From Bradyrhizobium betae (GTDB lineage: Bacteria > Pseudomonadota > Alphaproteobacteria > Rhizobiales > Xanthobacteraceae), in contig NZ_MZXW01000004.1 of the NCBI RefSeq assembly GCF_004123905.1, positions 1 to 64,000 on the forward strand: a DNA stretch of 64,000 nt. Direction: 5' to 3'. This document shows, piece after piece, positions 17,903 to 27,428 of this stretch. The translations under genes and the position numbers were made by a program. The notes under the pieces are model-generated. The model worked only from the letters and a program-made list of their open reading frames with translations. It was not told where the DNA came from and did no database searches. Within the stretch, counting starts at the first letter, position 1. The number at the start of each line of letters is the position of its first letter.

Positions 17903-18328
17903 ATGAAACAAGAAGAGCTGCCTGTCGCGACCAATGGTCTGCGGGTGCTTCAGCCCAGCGGCTGGCCGCAGCCGAAGGGTTATGCGAACGGCATCATGGC
18001 CGAAGGGCGCCTCGTCGTGACGGGGGGCGTCGTCGGCTGGGACGTTGCCGGCCGATTTGCTGACGGGTTTGTCGCACAGGTCCGGCAGGCGCTCGAGAAC
18101 ATCGTCGCGATCCTGGCGGAGGGCGGTGCGGGACCCCAACATCTCGTGCGCCTGACCTGGTATGTCGTCGACATGGACGAATACGTTTCCAATCTGAAAG
18201 CGCTTGGCAAAGCCTATCGCGATGTCATCGGCGTCCACTACCCCAGCATGGCGCTGGTCCAGGTCGTACGTCTTGTCGAGCCGGCCGCGCGGGTCGAGAT
18301 CGAAGCGACTGCCGTCGTTCCCCGTTGA
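17903..18328 (+). CDS. RidA/YjgF-family protein (enamine/imine deaminase)
   Basis: This 141-residue protein is of RidA type: residues about 20-140 match the trimeric fold with VVTGGVVGWD, the LTWYVVDMDEY strand and the terminal ARVEIEATAVV block containing the conserved arginine. RidA proteins hydrolyse reactive enamines and imines to ketones plus ammonia. It lies 20 bases after the acyl-CoA dehydrogenase gene and is the last gene of the operon. Oxidising a 2-amino-cyclohexene carboxyl-CoA would create enamines, so a RidA here supports a nitrogen-bearing substrate such as 2-aminobenzoate. This is inference. Confidence 0.9.
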   Translation: MKQEELPVATNGLRVLQPSGWPQPKGYANGIMAEGRLVVTGGVVGWDVAGRFADGFVAQVRQALENIVAILAEGGAGPQHLVRLTWYVVDMDEYVSNLKALGKAYRDVIGVHYPSMALVQVVRLVEPAARVEIEATAVVPR

Positions 18329-18362
18329 CGGGGACGCGCCTTTGAGGGCCTCCCTTGGGCTG

Positions 18363-19073
18363 CTACCTCACCGCGGCATCGATGGTGGTCGGCGCGGTGC
18401 CGGCTTCAATGTCCCGAAGCAGTTGCAGCAATCTGGCGCCGCCCTCCAGCAGGTCGGCCTGAATTGATTTTTTGACGGCTTCGGGATCTTTCGCCACCAG
18501 ACCGTCGATCACGTTCAGATGCTGGTGTCGCCCCGGATAGGTCGGGGTCGCATGCGGATACAGCATGTTGAGCATGGGGCCATTGCGCAGCCAGATCGTT
18601 TCGATCATTTCGAGGAGTTCCGGCGCGTCGGCTGCCTTGTAGAGCGTATGGTGGAATTGCCAGTTCACCTGCACGGCTTCGCGCCAGCGCCCGCCGCGTT
18701 CCGCCGACACCAGCGCCTGATGATATTTCTTGAGGTTGGCGATGTCGGCCTTGGAGATCCGGCTGGTCGCGCGCTCTGCGGCCAGTCCCTCGAGCAGGAT
18801 CCGGATGCTTCGCAGTTCCTGATACTGCGATGCGCTGAGATGTGCGACCTCAATCCAGCGGCTCGCCTGCATGCTGAGCACGCGCGCGCGCACCAGCTGC
18901 ATCAAGGCTTCGCGGATCGGTGTTTCTGAAACGCCCATCGTTTCAGCGAGATCGCGGATCTTGAAGCGATGGCCGGGACGAAAGCGTCCCTCCATCAGCG
19001 CGAGCCGCAGCTCCTGGAACACGCGGGCCGTCAGATTATCGCGGCTGACCAGACCGACGGTGTCGTTGGGCAT
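18363..19073 (-). CDS. GntR-family regulator, FCD subfamily
   Basis: This 236-residue protein has an N-terminal GntR winged helix (VFQELRLALMEGRFRPGHRFKIRDLAETMGVSETPIREAL, residues about 17-57) followed by an all-helical FCD ligand domain (NWQFHHTLYKAAD contains metal/ligand-type histidines). FCD regulators usually sense carboxylates or amino-acid-like effectors. The gene is divergent from the aminotransferase gene, and a perfect 16-bp palindrome lies between them. It converges on the ridA gene with a 34-base gap. It probably controls the aminotransferase-importer-hydrolase operon. Confidence 0.92.
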   Translation of the reverse strand: MPNDTVGLVSRDNLTARVFQELRLALMEGRFRPGHRFKIRDLAETMGVSETPIREALMQLVRARVLSMQASRWIEVAHLSASQYQELRSIRILLEGLAAERATSRISKADIANLKKYHQALVSAERGGRWREAVQVNWQFHHTLYKAADAPELLEMIETIWLRNGPMLNMLYPHATPTYPGRHQHLNVIDGLVAKDPEAVKKSIQADLLEGGARLLQLLRDIEAGTAPTTIDAAVR

Positions 19074-19178
19074 CGAGGGGGCTGCTTCCAGGTGAATCAG
19101 AGCGACCGGTATCTATGCACGCCATGCACGTCCGCAGGCCGTCCTTGCAAGACTAAAGGTCGTGAGACGCTTCCGTAG

Positions 19179-19194
19179 ATATGATATATCATAT
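19179..19194. promoter_or_regulatory. 16-bp perfect palindrome, probable GntR operator
   Basis: ATATGATATATCATAT is its own reverse complement. It lies about halfway between the gntR start (19073) and the aminotransferase start (19246), the usual place for an autoregulatory GntR site. Its TGATATATCA core resembles FCD-type operators. Binding is inferred. Confidence 0.6.
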
Positions 19195-19245
19195 ATTGGA
19201 ATGCTGGCGCAACAGCGCGGCCGATCCGAAACGAGGGGACATCCG

Positions 19246-20517
19246 ATGGCACCTCACGCGACACCCGGCTCCCTTGCTCCGGACGAGGCGCTGCGGGCGC
19301 GGGCCCGCAAGGTCATCCCCGGCGGCATGTGGGGACACATGAATGTCGCGCGGTTGCCTCCGGGCTATCCGCAATTCTTTCGCAGCGCGCGCGGTTGCCG
19401 GCTCTGGGATGTCCAGGGCACCGAATATATCGACCTGATGTGCGGCTACGGGCCGATGGTGCTGGGTTATGGCGATCCAGATGTAGAGGCCGCAGCCGCG
19501 GAGCAGCGCGGCCGTGGCGACCTGATGACGGGGCCGGCCGCATGCCAGGTTGAACTCGCAGAGCTCGTGGTCGAGACCATTCCGCACGCCGACTGGGTGC
19601 TGTTCGCCAAGAACGGCAGCGACGCGATGACGGCTTGCGTGACCATCGCGCGTGCCGGGACGCAGCGGCGCAAGGTGCTGGTGGCCAGGGGCTCCTATCA
19701 CGGCGCCGCGCCCTGGTGCACGCCCTCGCTGGCCGGCGTCACCGCGGAGGATCGCGCCCACATCCTGCATTATGACTACAATGACATCGCGAGCCTCGAG
19801 CGCGCCGCCGATGAGGCCGGCCGCGACCTCGCAGCGGTACTGGTGACCGCATTTCGTCACGACGTGAAGCGCCCACAGGAGGCGCCGACACCAGCATTCG
19901 CGCAGGCGATGCGGCGGATTTGCGATGCGGCCGGCGCGGCGCTGGTTCTCGACGACGTCCGGGCGGGCTTTCGTCTTCATATCGGTGGCAGCTGGGAGCC
20001 TTACGGTGTGCGGCCTGATCTGTGCGGCTGGAGCAAGGCGATCGCCAACGGTCATCCGCTCGCCGCGGTGACCGGCAACGATCGCTTTCGCGAAGCCGCA
20101 CAGCAGGTCTATGTCACCGGCTCGTTCTGGTGCTCGGCAGTGCCGATGGCGGCCGCGATCGCCACCATCAAGAAGCTTCGTGCGACCGGTGCGATCGCAA
20201 CGATGGAAGCCATGGGCCGCCGCCTGCGCGAGGGTCTGGAGCAGCAGGCGCGCGCCCATGATCTGCCGTTGCGGCAAACCGGGCCCGTCCAGATGCCGCT
20301 GATCATGTTCGACGACGACCAGGATTTCACGCTCGGCCATCGCTTCGTGCTGGAGGCGCTGCAGCGTGGCGTCTACATGCATCCCTGGCACAACATGTTT
20401 CTGTCGGCGGCGCATCAGGTCGCGGACATCGATCGCGTCCTCGAGGCGACGGACGGTGCCCTCAGGCAGGTCGCCGCATCGGTCGATCGGCGTCACCCCG
20501 CGAAGGCAGCCCAATGA
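19246..20517 (+). CDS. Class-III PLP aminotransferase (glutamate-1-semialdehyde aminomutase-like)
   Basis: This 423-residue PLP enzyme of fold type I starts at ATG 19246 behind GAGGGG; an in-frame extension to 19162 crosses the palindrome and is rejected. Key features are the N-terminal KVIPGGMWGHMN, FAKNGSDAM (phosphate-binding region), LVLDDVRAGF with the PLP-contacting Asp237, and Lys264 in GWSKAIANG. The closest family is GSA aminomutase-like class III, but no heme genes are nearby. A peptide importer, amidase and acylase follow, so it is more likely a catabolic transaminase or aminomutase acting on an amino acid released from an imported compound. Confidence 0.88.
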   Translation: MAPHATPGSLAPDEALRARARKVIPGGMWGHMNVARLPPGYPQFFRSARGCRLWDVQGTEYIDLMCGYGPMVLGYGDPDVEAAAAEQRGRGDLMTGPAACQVELAELVVETIPHADWVLFAKNGSDAMTACVTIARAGTQRRKVLVARGSYHGAAPWCTPSLAGVTAEDRAHILHYDYNDIASLERAADEAGRDLAAVLVTAFRHDVKRPQEAPTPAFAQAMRRICDAAGAALVLDDVRAGFRLHIGGSWEPYGVRPDLCGWSKAIANGHPLAAVTGNDRFREAAQQVYVTGSFWCSAVPMAAAIATIKKLRATGAIATMEAMGRRLREGLEQQARAHDLPLRQTGPVQMPLIMFDDDQDFTLGHRFVLEALQRGVYMHPWHNMFLSAAHQVADIDRVLEATDGALRQVAASVDRRHPAKAAQ

Positions 20518-20565
20518 AGCCGTGAGCCACGGCGAATGCACGAGCCCAGCAGGAAGGCAGTTGTG

Positions 20566-22128
20566 ATGACAAGCGTTGCTTCCATAGTCCGTTCGATCGC
20601 CATGATCGGCTCGGCGATCGCCTTCCTCGTTGCACCCGCGAACCCGATTCATGCCGCAGAACCACGCCGTGGCGGCAGTCTCGTCTACGCCTATCTGTCG
20701 GGACCCGGCACGCTCGATCCCCATGTCGCATCGAGCCTCGTCGAGCTCGAAGTCATCCACCACATCTTCGAGCCGCTGGTCGCGATCGACGGCAACTACA
20801 ATGCCAGGCCTGTTCTGGCTTCGAAGATCGAAACCAACGCCGACGCCACGGTCTTCACCTTCACGCTGCGCAAGGGTGTCAAGTTTCACAACGGCAAGGA
20901 GATGAGTTCGGCCGACGTGCTGGCGTCGTTCGAGCGCTATCGCAAGGTCAGCCCCAATGCTTCCGTGCTCGCTGACGTCGACGCCTTCGACGCGCCCGAT
21001 CCGTACAGCTTCGTGATCCGCCTGAAGAAGGCGAATGCGGTGTTCGTCGATGTGTTGAAGTCGCCGGTCTATCCGTTCGAGATCCTGCCGGCCGAACAGA
21101 AGGACAAGGCCGCGCGCGAGATCGACATCGTCGGAACCGGCCCTTTCATGCTGGGCGAATGGGTCAAGGACAGTCACCTCGTCATCAAGCGCTTCGACGC
21201 TTATGTGCCCGATGACAGCGCGCCGGGGCCGGATGGGCTGGCCGGGCGCCGCACCGCCTATCTCGACCAGGTCCGCTACAATTTCGTGCCTGAGGCGAAT
21301 GCCCGCGTTGCCGCATTGCAGACCGGCAATGCCGACGTCATCGGCGATGTTCCTCGCGATCTCGCCAAGCGCTTCGAAGGCCAGTCGAACATCACGACGC
21401 AACAGATCTTTCCCTACTGCATGCAGGTGTTCGTGGTGAATACGCAGGCTGCGCTGACAAGCAATCCGCTCATTCGCCAGGCGATCGAGGCGGTGGTCAA
21501 TGTCGAGGACATTACCGGCGCGATGGGACAGATCTCGCGGCCCGGTCATTCGCTGGTCTATGCGTCGAGCCCCTATTACCAGGGTGACGCCATGAAGCCC
21601 TATTACGACCAGCGCAATCCGGCCAAGGCCAAGGCACTACTGAAGCAGGCCGGATACAACGGCGAGAAGATCGTACTTCAAACCAACTCGAACTATCCGA
21701 ATTTCCGCGACGCCATCCTCGTTCTGTCCGAGCAGATGAAGGATGCCGGCATGAACGTCGCGGTCGACATCGTCGACTGGACCACCAACGCCAGCAACAT
21801 GCAGCGCGGCACCGGTGTCTGGAATGTCTCCACCACGGGTTATTGCTCGAATCCGCTGCTCGGGCCGCAGCAATGGAAGGTGATGATCTACACCTTCCCG
21901 CATGTGAAGGACGACCAGGTTCTCGATGCGGCCTATGACAAATTCTATGCCTCGCTCGATCCGAAACAGCGCGTCGAAGCCTGGGCCGACATCGAGAAGC
22001 GCGTGCTGGAGCAAGCCTACATGATCAAGATCGCCGACATGGGCACGATGCGAAGCTTCAACGCCGCCAAGGTCGCGAACTTCGAGCCTTATTACATCGT
22101 TCATTTCTGGGATGTGTGGCTAAAGTAG
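20566..22128 (+). CDS. Peptide/oligopeptide-type ABC transporter binding protein (SBP family 5)
   Basis: This 520-residue protein starts at ATG 20566 with a signal peptide ending IHAAE near residue 32. Family-5 hallmarks are present: the RRGGSLVYAYL start, LDPHVASSLVELEVIHHIFEPLV, WTFTLRKGVKFHNGK-like FTFTLRKGVKFHNGKEM, and the domain-closing GTGPFMLGEW. This family binds peptides, nickel, opines, glutathione and other small solutes in the periplasm. It is followed immediately by DppB/C/D/F-type genes and so forms a complete importer. The ligand cannot be read from the sequence; the amidase and acylase downstream suggest an N-acyl or amide compound. Confidence 0.93.
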   Translation: MTSVASIVRSIAMIGSAIAFLVAPANPIHAAEPRRGGSLVYAYLSGPGTLDPHVASSLVELEVIHHIFEPLVAIDGNYNARPVLASKIETNADATVFTFTLRKGVKFHNGKEMSSADVLASFERYRKVSPNASVLADVDAFDAPDPYSFVIRLKKANAVFVDVLKSPVYPFEILPAEQKDKAAREIDIVGTGPFMLGEWVKDSHLVIKRFDAYVPDDSAPGPDGLAGRRTAYLDQVRYNFVPEANARVAALQTGNADVIGDVPRDLAKRFEGQSNITTQQIFPYCMQVFVVNTQAALTSNPLIRQAIEAVVNVEDITGAMGQISRPGHSLVYASSPYYQGDAMKPYYDQRNPAKAKALLKQAGYNGEKIVLQTNSNYPNFRDAILVLSEQMKDAGMNVAVDIVDWTTNASNMQRGTGVWNVSTTGYCSNPLLGPQQWKVMIYTFPHVKDDQVLDAAYDKFYASLDPKQRVEAWADIEKRVLEQAYMIKIADMGTMRSFNAAKVANFEPYYIVHFWDVWLK

Positions 22129-22184
22129 CGTCGTCGACAGAACAGCGGGCAGGGCAGGGACACAAGCCTCATATCGGGTATCTC

Positions 22185-23132
22185 ATGTTTCGCGCGATCA
22201 CCGTCCGTCTCATGCAATCCATACCGGTCCTGCTGCTGGTCGCGGTGCTGTCCTTCATCCTGATGCATCTGTTGCCGGGCGATCCGGCGGTGGTGATCGC
22301 CGGCGCAGACGCCACGCCTGCGGCGGTCGAGCGGATCCGCCGCGAGCTCGGCCTTGACCAGCCGATCTGGCAGCAATTGCTGTCCTGGTTTCTCAATCTC
22401 GCCCAAGGCAAGTTCGGCAGCTCGCTGGTGCTGAACCAGACTGTGCTCTCGGCGGTCGCGGAGCGCCTGCCGGTGACGCTCTCGCTGGCAGCACTGTCAC
22501 TCGCCATCACCCTGCCGCTCGGCATCACGCTCGGCATCCTCGCCGCTTATTTCCGCAGCAGCTGGATCGATGCCGGGGTCATGATGATCGCCTTGATCGG
22601 GGTGTCAGTCCCTAGCTTCTGGATCGCAATCTTGTCGGTCATCCTGTTCAGCGTGACGCTTGGCTGGGTGCCGTCCTCGGGTTATGCGCCGTTGCTGACG
22701 GCGGGACCCGGCCCCTGGTTCGCCTCGCTGATCCAGCCGGCCATGGTGCTCAGCCTGTTCCAGATCGGCTTTCTGGCGCGCATGACGCGCTCGGCGATGC
22801 TCGACGTGCTCGATCAGGACTTCATTCGCACCGCGCGCGCCAAGGGCGTCAGCGAGTGGCGGACGGTCGGCAAGCACGGCTTCCGCAACGCGCTGGTTGC
22901 GGTCGTGACGGTCGGCGGCATCATCCTCAGCCTGTTGATCGGCGGCTCGGTCGTGGTCGAGCAGGTGTTTGCGCTGCCGGGCATCGGCCGGCTGGTGGTG
23001 CAGGGGATCATGGCCCGCGACTACCCGCTGATCCAGGGCACCATGCTGCTGTTCGGCTTCGCCTTCGTGCTGATCAACGTCGCCGTCGATATCATCTACA
23101 CCCTCGTCGATCCGCGGGTGCGCTATGACTGA
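22185..23132 (+). CDS. Peptide-type ABC transporter permease (DppB family)
   Basis: This 315-residue inner-membrane permease begins with the usual first helix of DppB proteins ([22 protein letters not shown]) and contains the EAA-type loop [21 protein letters not shown]. The open frame also allows a GTG start at 22116 overlapping the binding-protein gene. ATG 22185 is preferred because it begins at the conserved first helix, though its ribosome site is weak. It overlaps the next permease by 8 bases. With DppC it would form the channel. Confidence 0.9.
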   Translation: MFRAITVRLMQSIPVLLLVAVLSFILMHLLPGDPAVVIAGADATPAAVERIRRELGLDQPIWQQLLSWFLNLAQGKFGSSLVLNQTVLSAVAERLPVTLSLAALSLAITLPLGITLGILAAYFRSSWIDAGVMMIALIGVSVPSFWIAILSVILFSVTLGWVPSSGYAPLLTAGPGPWFASLIQPAMVLSLFQIGFLARMTRSAMLDVLDQDFIRTARAKGVSEWRTVGKHGFRNALVAVVTVGGIILSLLIGGSVVVEQVFALPGIGRLVVQGIMARDYPLIQGTMLLFGFAFVLINVAVDIIYTLVDPRVRYD

Positions 23133-24012
23133 GGTCGTGCTCGCCGCAGCGCCGACCCAGATGCTGGCGGAGCGCCGGCGGTTTCGCGTGCTGCGCAAGC
23201 TCGCCGCGCACCGCTCGTTCAAGATCGGGCTGGTGCTCGTGGCCATCCTCGTGCTGTGCGCGATCATTGGACCGATGCTGACCGGCATCGATCCCACCGC
23301 GATGAGCATTCGTTCGCGCTTCAAGCCGCCGTCCGCGCGATTCCCGTTCGGCTCTGACCAGTACGGACGGGATATCCTCACGCGCGTGCTCTATGGCGGC
23401 CGGCTGTCGTTGTCGATCGGGCTTTCCGTGGCGCTGATCTCGGGTGTGTTCGGCGCCGCAATCGGGGTGACGGCGGGATATTTCCGTGCGCTCGATCCCT
23501 ATGTCATGCGGTTGATGGACGCGCTGATGGCATTCCCGGCGATCCTGCTCGCCATCGGTATCGGCGCCGCGCTCGGCGCGCAGGCCAGCAGCATCGTGGT
23601 GGCGCTGTCGGTCGCCTACGTGCCGCGCACGGCGCGCATCGTGCGCGCTTCCGTTCTGGTCATTCGCGAGATGGAATATTTGCAGGCTGCGCGGGTGAGC
23701 GGCGCCGGCGATTTGCACATCATCGTCAAGCACGTGCTGCCCAATTGCCTCGGACCGTTGATCGTCCAGCTCACCTTCATCTTCGCCTACGCGATCCTCG
23801 CCGAAGCCGCGCTCAGCTTCCTCGGCATCGGGCCGCCGCCACCGGCCCCGAGCTGGGGCAATATCATCGCTGAAGGGCGGGACTATTCGGTCGAGGCGTG
23901 GTGGGTGATGCTGTTTCCGGGCCTCGCTGTCAGCCTTGCCGCGCTCGGCATGAACTTGCTGGGTGACGGCTTGCGCGACGTGCTCGATCCGCGACTGAAG
24001 ATCGAGACCTGA
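23125..24012 (+). CDS. Peptide-type ABC transporter permease (DppC family)
   Basis: This 295-residue inner-membrane permease has the DppC layout: a cytoplasmic N-tail, a first helix ([20 protein letters not shown]), the HPFGTDQYGRD-like sequence [13 protein letters not shown], and the EAA loop [20 protein letters not shown]. It overlaps dppB-like by 8 bases, and the ATPase gene starts directly after its stop. It is the channel partner of the preceding permease. Confidence 0.93.
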   Translation: MTEVVLAAAPTQMLAERRRFRVLRKLAAHRSFKIGLVLVAILVLCAIIGPMLTGIDPTAMSIRSRFKPPSARFPFGSDQYGRDILTRVLYGGRLSLSIGLSVALISGVFGAAIGVTAGYFRALDPYVMRLMDALMAFPAILLAIGIGAALGAQASSIVVALSVAYVPRTARIVRASVLVIREMEYLQAARVSGAGDLHIIVKHVLPNCLGPLIVQLTFIFAYAILAEAALSFLGIGPPPPAPSWGNIIAEGRDYSVEAWWVMLFPGLAVSLAALGMNLLGDGLRDVLDPRLKIET

Positions 24013-25002
24013 ATGGCGGAGCAACCCCTTCTCAGCGTCGAGAACCTCACGGTCCAGTTCCGCGGTGACGCTGGCTGGGTGAACGCGGTCGAAGGCGTGG
24101 ACTTCGCGGTCGGCGCCGGCGAATGCCTCGGCATCGTCGGCGAGTCCGGCAGCGGCAAGAGCGTCAGCGCGCTCTCGATCCTCAAACTGCACAGCCCCGC
24201 CAACACCCGCTATGCATCGGGCGCGATCCGCTATGGCGACCGTGACCTGCTGACGCTGCCGCAGCGCCGGCTTCGCCAGGTTCGCGGCGGGGAGATCGCG
24301 ATGATCTTCCAGGATCCGATGTCGTCGCTCAATCCGGTCCTGACCATTGCCGACCAGATCATGGAGCCGTTGCGCCAGCATCAGGGGCTCTCCGTCCAGG
24401 CCGCCCGGCGCAAGGCCATCGAGCTCCTGGACATGGTGCGGATCTCCGACGCGTCGCGCCGCATCGACGACTATCCGCACCGGCTATCCGGCGGCATGCG
24501 CCAGCGCGTCATGATTGCCATCGCGGTGGCATGCCGCCCCAGGCTCTTGATTGCGGATGAGCCGACCACCGCGCTTGATGTGACCATCCAATCGCAGATC
24601 CTCGAACTGCTGCGCGAGTTGCAGCGTGAGATCGGCATGTCGGTGATTCTGATCACCCACGATCTCGGCGTGGTCGCGGAATTCGCCCAGCGCGTGGTCG
24701 TCATGTATGCCGGACGTGTCGTCGAAACCGCGTCCGTCCCGGCATTGTTCGAGCGGCCGATGCATCCCTACACGGAAGGCCTGATCCGGGCCGTGCCCAA
24801 TCTCGATGAAGATGTGCACCGGCTGACCACCATTCCCGGCAGCATTCCCGATCCGTCGATGTCGATCACGGGATGCCGGTTCAGTCCGCGCTGTCGCGAG
24901 GCGGTCCAATCCTGCCTGGAGAAGCCACCGTCTCTGGTCGACGCCGGTGCCGGTCATCTCGCGCGCTGTCCGCCGCGCATTGCCGCGGGAGGGATCTCAT
25001 GA
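24013..25002 (+). CDS. Peptide-type ABC transporter ATPase (DppD family)
   Basis: This 329-residue ATPase has Walker [10 protein letters not shown]-loop [12 protein letters not shown], signature LSGGMRQR, Walker [13 protein letters not shown], and the C-terminal oligopeptide/dipeptide transporter tail with a cysteine cluster (CRFSPRC, C, C) that in this family can hold an iron-sulfur cluster. It starts directly after the permease stop and ends with an ATGA overlap to the second ATPase. Confidence 0.94.
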   Translation: MAEQPLLSVENLTVQFRGDAGWVNAVEGVDFAVGAGECLGIVGESGSGKSVSALSILKLHSPANTRYASGAIRYGDRDLLTLPQRRLRQVRGGEIAMIFQDPMSSLNPVLTIADQIMEPLRQHQGLSVQAARRKAIELLDMVRISDASRRIDDYPHRLSGGMRQRVMIAIAVACRPRLLIADEPTTALDVTIQSQILELLRELQREIGMSVILITHDLGVVAEFAQRVVVMYAGRVVETASVPALFERPMHPYTEGLIRAVPNLDEDVHRLTTIPGSIPDPSMSITGCRFSPRCREAVQSCLEKPPSLVDAGAGHLARCPPRIAAGGIS

Positions 25003-25958
25003 GCGCGGCCCCCATCGTCGTCGTGCGCGACCTGGTGAAGACCTTTGTGGCACGGGGCGCTGCGTTGCGCGCGGTCGATGGCGTCAGCTTCGATGTCAGG
25101 CAGGGCGAAACGCTCGGCCTCGTCGGCGAGTCCGGTTCGGGAAAATCCACCACCGGGCGGATCCTGGTGGGGCTCGAAGCGGCGACCAGCGGGTCGATCA
25201 ATCTGTTCGGGCAGGAGATTTCGTCGGTTCGCGGCAGGGTGACGCCAGCCGCGGTGCGCCGGCGCCTCCAATTCGTGTTTCAGGACCCGCAGAATTCGCT
25301 CAATCCGCGCATGCGCGCGCAGGATGCGATCGCCGAGCCGCTCGACGTCACGGGCGGGTGGTCGCGCATCGCCCGCGACGATCGCGTCCGTGAGCTGCTG
25401 GAGATGGTCGGCTTGCCGCGCTCGTGCGGCGATCGGTTTCCCCACGAGTTTTCCGGCGGCCAGCGCCAGCGCATTGGTATCGCGCGCGCACTGGCGTTGA
25501 AGCCGGATTTCGTCATTTGCGACGAGCCGGTCTCGTCGCTCGACGTGTCGATGCAGGCGCAGATCGTCAATCTGCTGCTCGATCTTCAGGAGCGTCTCGG
25601 CCTCAGCTATCTCTTCATCGCCCATGACCTCGCGGTCGTCCGCAGCATTTCGACGCGCGTGGCGGTGATGTATGCCGGAGGCATCGTCGAGCTCGCGCCC
25701 AAGCGCGAACTCTACACCTCGCCGCGGCATCCCTACACCCAAGCGCTGCTCGCGGCCGTCCCCCGAATTACGTCGAACCGGGCGCGCGCTGCGGTCATCA
25801 CCGGCGAGCTGCCAAGCCAGATCGACACCGTGCCCGGCTGCACGTTTCACCCCCGCTGCCCGTTCGCGCTCGAGCGCTGTCGGATCGAAAAGCCGAAACT
25901 GCGCGAGATAGCGCCCGGGCATCTCGCCGCCTGCCACCTTCATGAAACACCTGCCTGA
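24999..25958 (+). CDS. Peptide-type ABC transporter ATPase (DppF family)
   Basis: This 319-residue ATPase starts at ATG 24999, overlapping the DppD stop as ATGA, with GGGAGGG before it. It shows Walker [11 protein letters not shown]-loop VFQDPQNSLNPR, signature FSGGQRQR, Walker B FVICDEPVSSLD, and a C-terminal tail GCTFHPRCPFALERC with the family's cysteines. A longer frame upstream lies inside the previous gene. It completes the five-gene importer. Confidence 0.94.
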   Translation: MSAAPIVVVRDLVKTFVARGAALRAVDGVSFDVRQGETLGLVGESGSGKSTTGRILVGLEAATSGSINLFGQEISSVRGRVTPAAVRRRLQFVFQDPQNSLNPRMRAQDAIAEPLDVTGGWSRIARDDRVRELLEMVGLPRSCGDRFPHEFSGGQRQRIGIARALALKPDFVICDEPVSSLDVSMQAQIVNLLLDLQERLGLSYLFIAHDLAVVRSISTRVAVMYAGGIVELAPKRELYTSPRHPYTQALLAAVPRITSNRARAAVITGELPSQIDTVPGCTFHPRCPFALERCRIEKPKLREIAPGHLAACHLHETPA

Positions 25959-25991
25959 TGGCTGACACCGCCTCAATTGATGGAGTTTTGG

Positions 25992-27389
25992 ATGACTGAT
26001 CGCGATCTTCTGTTCATGCCGGCCACGGCGGCCGCGCGCCTGATTCGCAAGCGCGCTTTGTCTCCGATCGAGTATGTGGATGCTGTGTTGGCTTCGATCG
26101 AGAAGACTCAGCCAACGGTCAACGCCTACGCGACGATCACCGCCGATGCCGCGCGGGCGGAAGCGCGTGCCGCCGAGCAGGCTGTGATGTCAGGCAAAGA
26201 ACTCGGGCCGCTGCACGGCATCCCGATCAACATCAAGGATCTCTTTTCCACCAAAGGGGTACGGACCGCACACGGATCGGCCATTCTTGCCGACAACATT
26301 CCCTCGCAGGACGACATCCTGGTGACACGCCTGAAGCACGCGGGCGCGATCATGGTGGGTAAATCCACGACGCCTGAGTTCGGCCACAAGGGCCACACCG
26401 ACGGACCAAGCTTCGGCGTCACGCGTAATCCCTGGAATCTCGAACGCACCGCCGGTGGATCGAGCGGTGGTGCCGCCGCCGCGGTAGCCGCCGGACTCGG
26501 ACCGCTGGGCCTTGGCACCGACGGCGCGGGATCGATCCGCATTCCGGCCGCAGCCTGCGGCGTTGTCGGATTGAAGCCGACCACGGGCGCGGTGCCTTAT
26601 GAGCAGACCTCCGACTCGTTTTTCAACTATGCCGCCGCCGGTCCGCTGACACGCACCGTTGCCGATGCCGCATTGATGATGGATAGCCTTGCCGGTCCAT
26701 CGACGCTTGATCCGTGGTCGCTCGGTGCGCCCGCTCACGGAGCGCTGCCGCCGAGCCTGATCTCCGAGGATCTGTCCGGCGTGCGGATCGGATATCTGTC
26801 TGCCATGAGCGACTGCAGCGCGGATGTTGCGGCCAATACCAAGGCTTCGCTAGCAGCCCTCGCAGCGTTTGGCGCCGAGGTGGAGGAGGCGGGCGCCGGC
26901 ATGGACTGGATCGCCGGCCCCGCGCGGCTGATGTATCTCGCCAATCTGAACGTCTATTTCGGCCATCATCTGGAGAAATGGCGCGACCGCATGGACCCGG
27001 TGCTGGTGGAATGGATCGCGGCCGGCAGCCGCGCCAATATGGTCGAGTTTCGCAAGGCGCAGGTTGCGCGCTCGCGACTTTATCGTGGTGTGCAGAAGCT
27101 GCTGGAAAGCTACGACTTCCTGGTGTCGCCGACCTTGCCCACCACCGCGATTCCCGCAGAGGCCGGCAAGACCGTCGATGCGCTGTTCAACCGCGGCTGG
27201 AACGCTTTCGTCTATCCGTTCAACCAGAGCGGCAATCCGGCACTGTCGGTGCCGAACGGTTTTGGCGCGGATGGATTGCCGACCGGCTTGCAGATCGTCG
27301 GCCGCTGGTGGAGGGACAGCGATGTCTTGCGTCTCGGCGCCATCCTGGAGCGGGTTCAGCCCTGGGCGGATCGCCGGCCGTCGGTATGA
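25992..27389 (+). CDS. Amidase (amidase-signature family)
   Basis: This 465-residue enzyme hydrolyses an amide bond with a Ser-cisSer-Lys triad. NIKDLF carries the Lys (near residue 78), GGSSGGAAAAVAAG the cis-Ser, and GTDGAGSIRIPAA the nucleophilic Ser region. ATG 25992 is preferred because GGAG lies 6 bases upstream; a TTG/ATG start 12-15 bases earlier is possible. There is no signal peptide, so it acts in the cytoplasm. It follows the importer by 33 bases and precedes the acylase-family gene, implying that the imported compound carries amide bonds. Confidence 0.93.
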   Translation: MTDRDLLFMPATAAARLIRKRALSPIEYVDAVLASIEKTQPTVNAYATITADAARAEARAAEQAVMSGKELGPLHGIPINIKDLFSTKGVRTAHGSAILADNIPSQDDILVTRLKHAGAIMVGKSTTPEFGHKGHTDGPSFGVTRNPWNLERTAGGSSGGAAAAVAAGLGPLGLGTDGAGSIRIPAAACGVVGLKPTTGAVPYEQTSDSFFNYAAAGPLTRTVADAALMMDSLAGPSTLDPWSLGAPAHGALPPSLISEDLSGVRIGYLSAMSDCSADVAANTKASLAALAAFGAEVEEAGAGMDWIAGPARLMYLANLNVYFGHHLEKWRDRMDPVLVEWIAAGSRANMVEFRKAQVARSRLYRGVQKLLESYDFLVSPTLPTTAIPAEAGKTVDALFNRGWNAFVYPFNQSGNPALSVPNGFGADGLPTGLQIVGRWWRDSDVLRLGAILERVQPWADRRPSV

Positions 27390-27428
27390 GACGGATCGGA
27401 TGACGAGGTCTCGCGTATCAACCTGACA

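Noticed and set aside
19189..21549. A 786-residue leftward open frame opposite the aminotransferase and binding-protein genes
   Set aside because: It is antisense to two genes with strong family motifs. Its composition (Arg/Asp/His-rich, no domains) is typical of shadow frames in GC-rich DNA.
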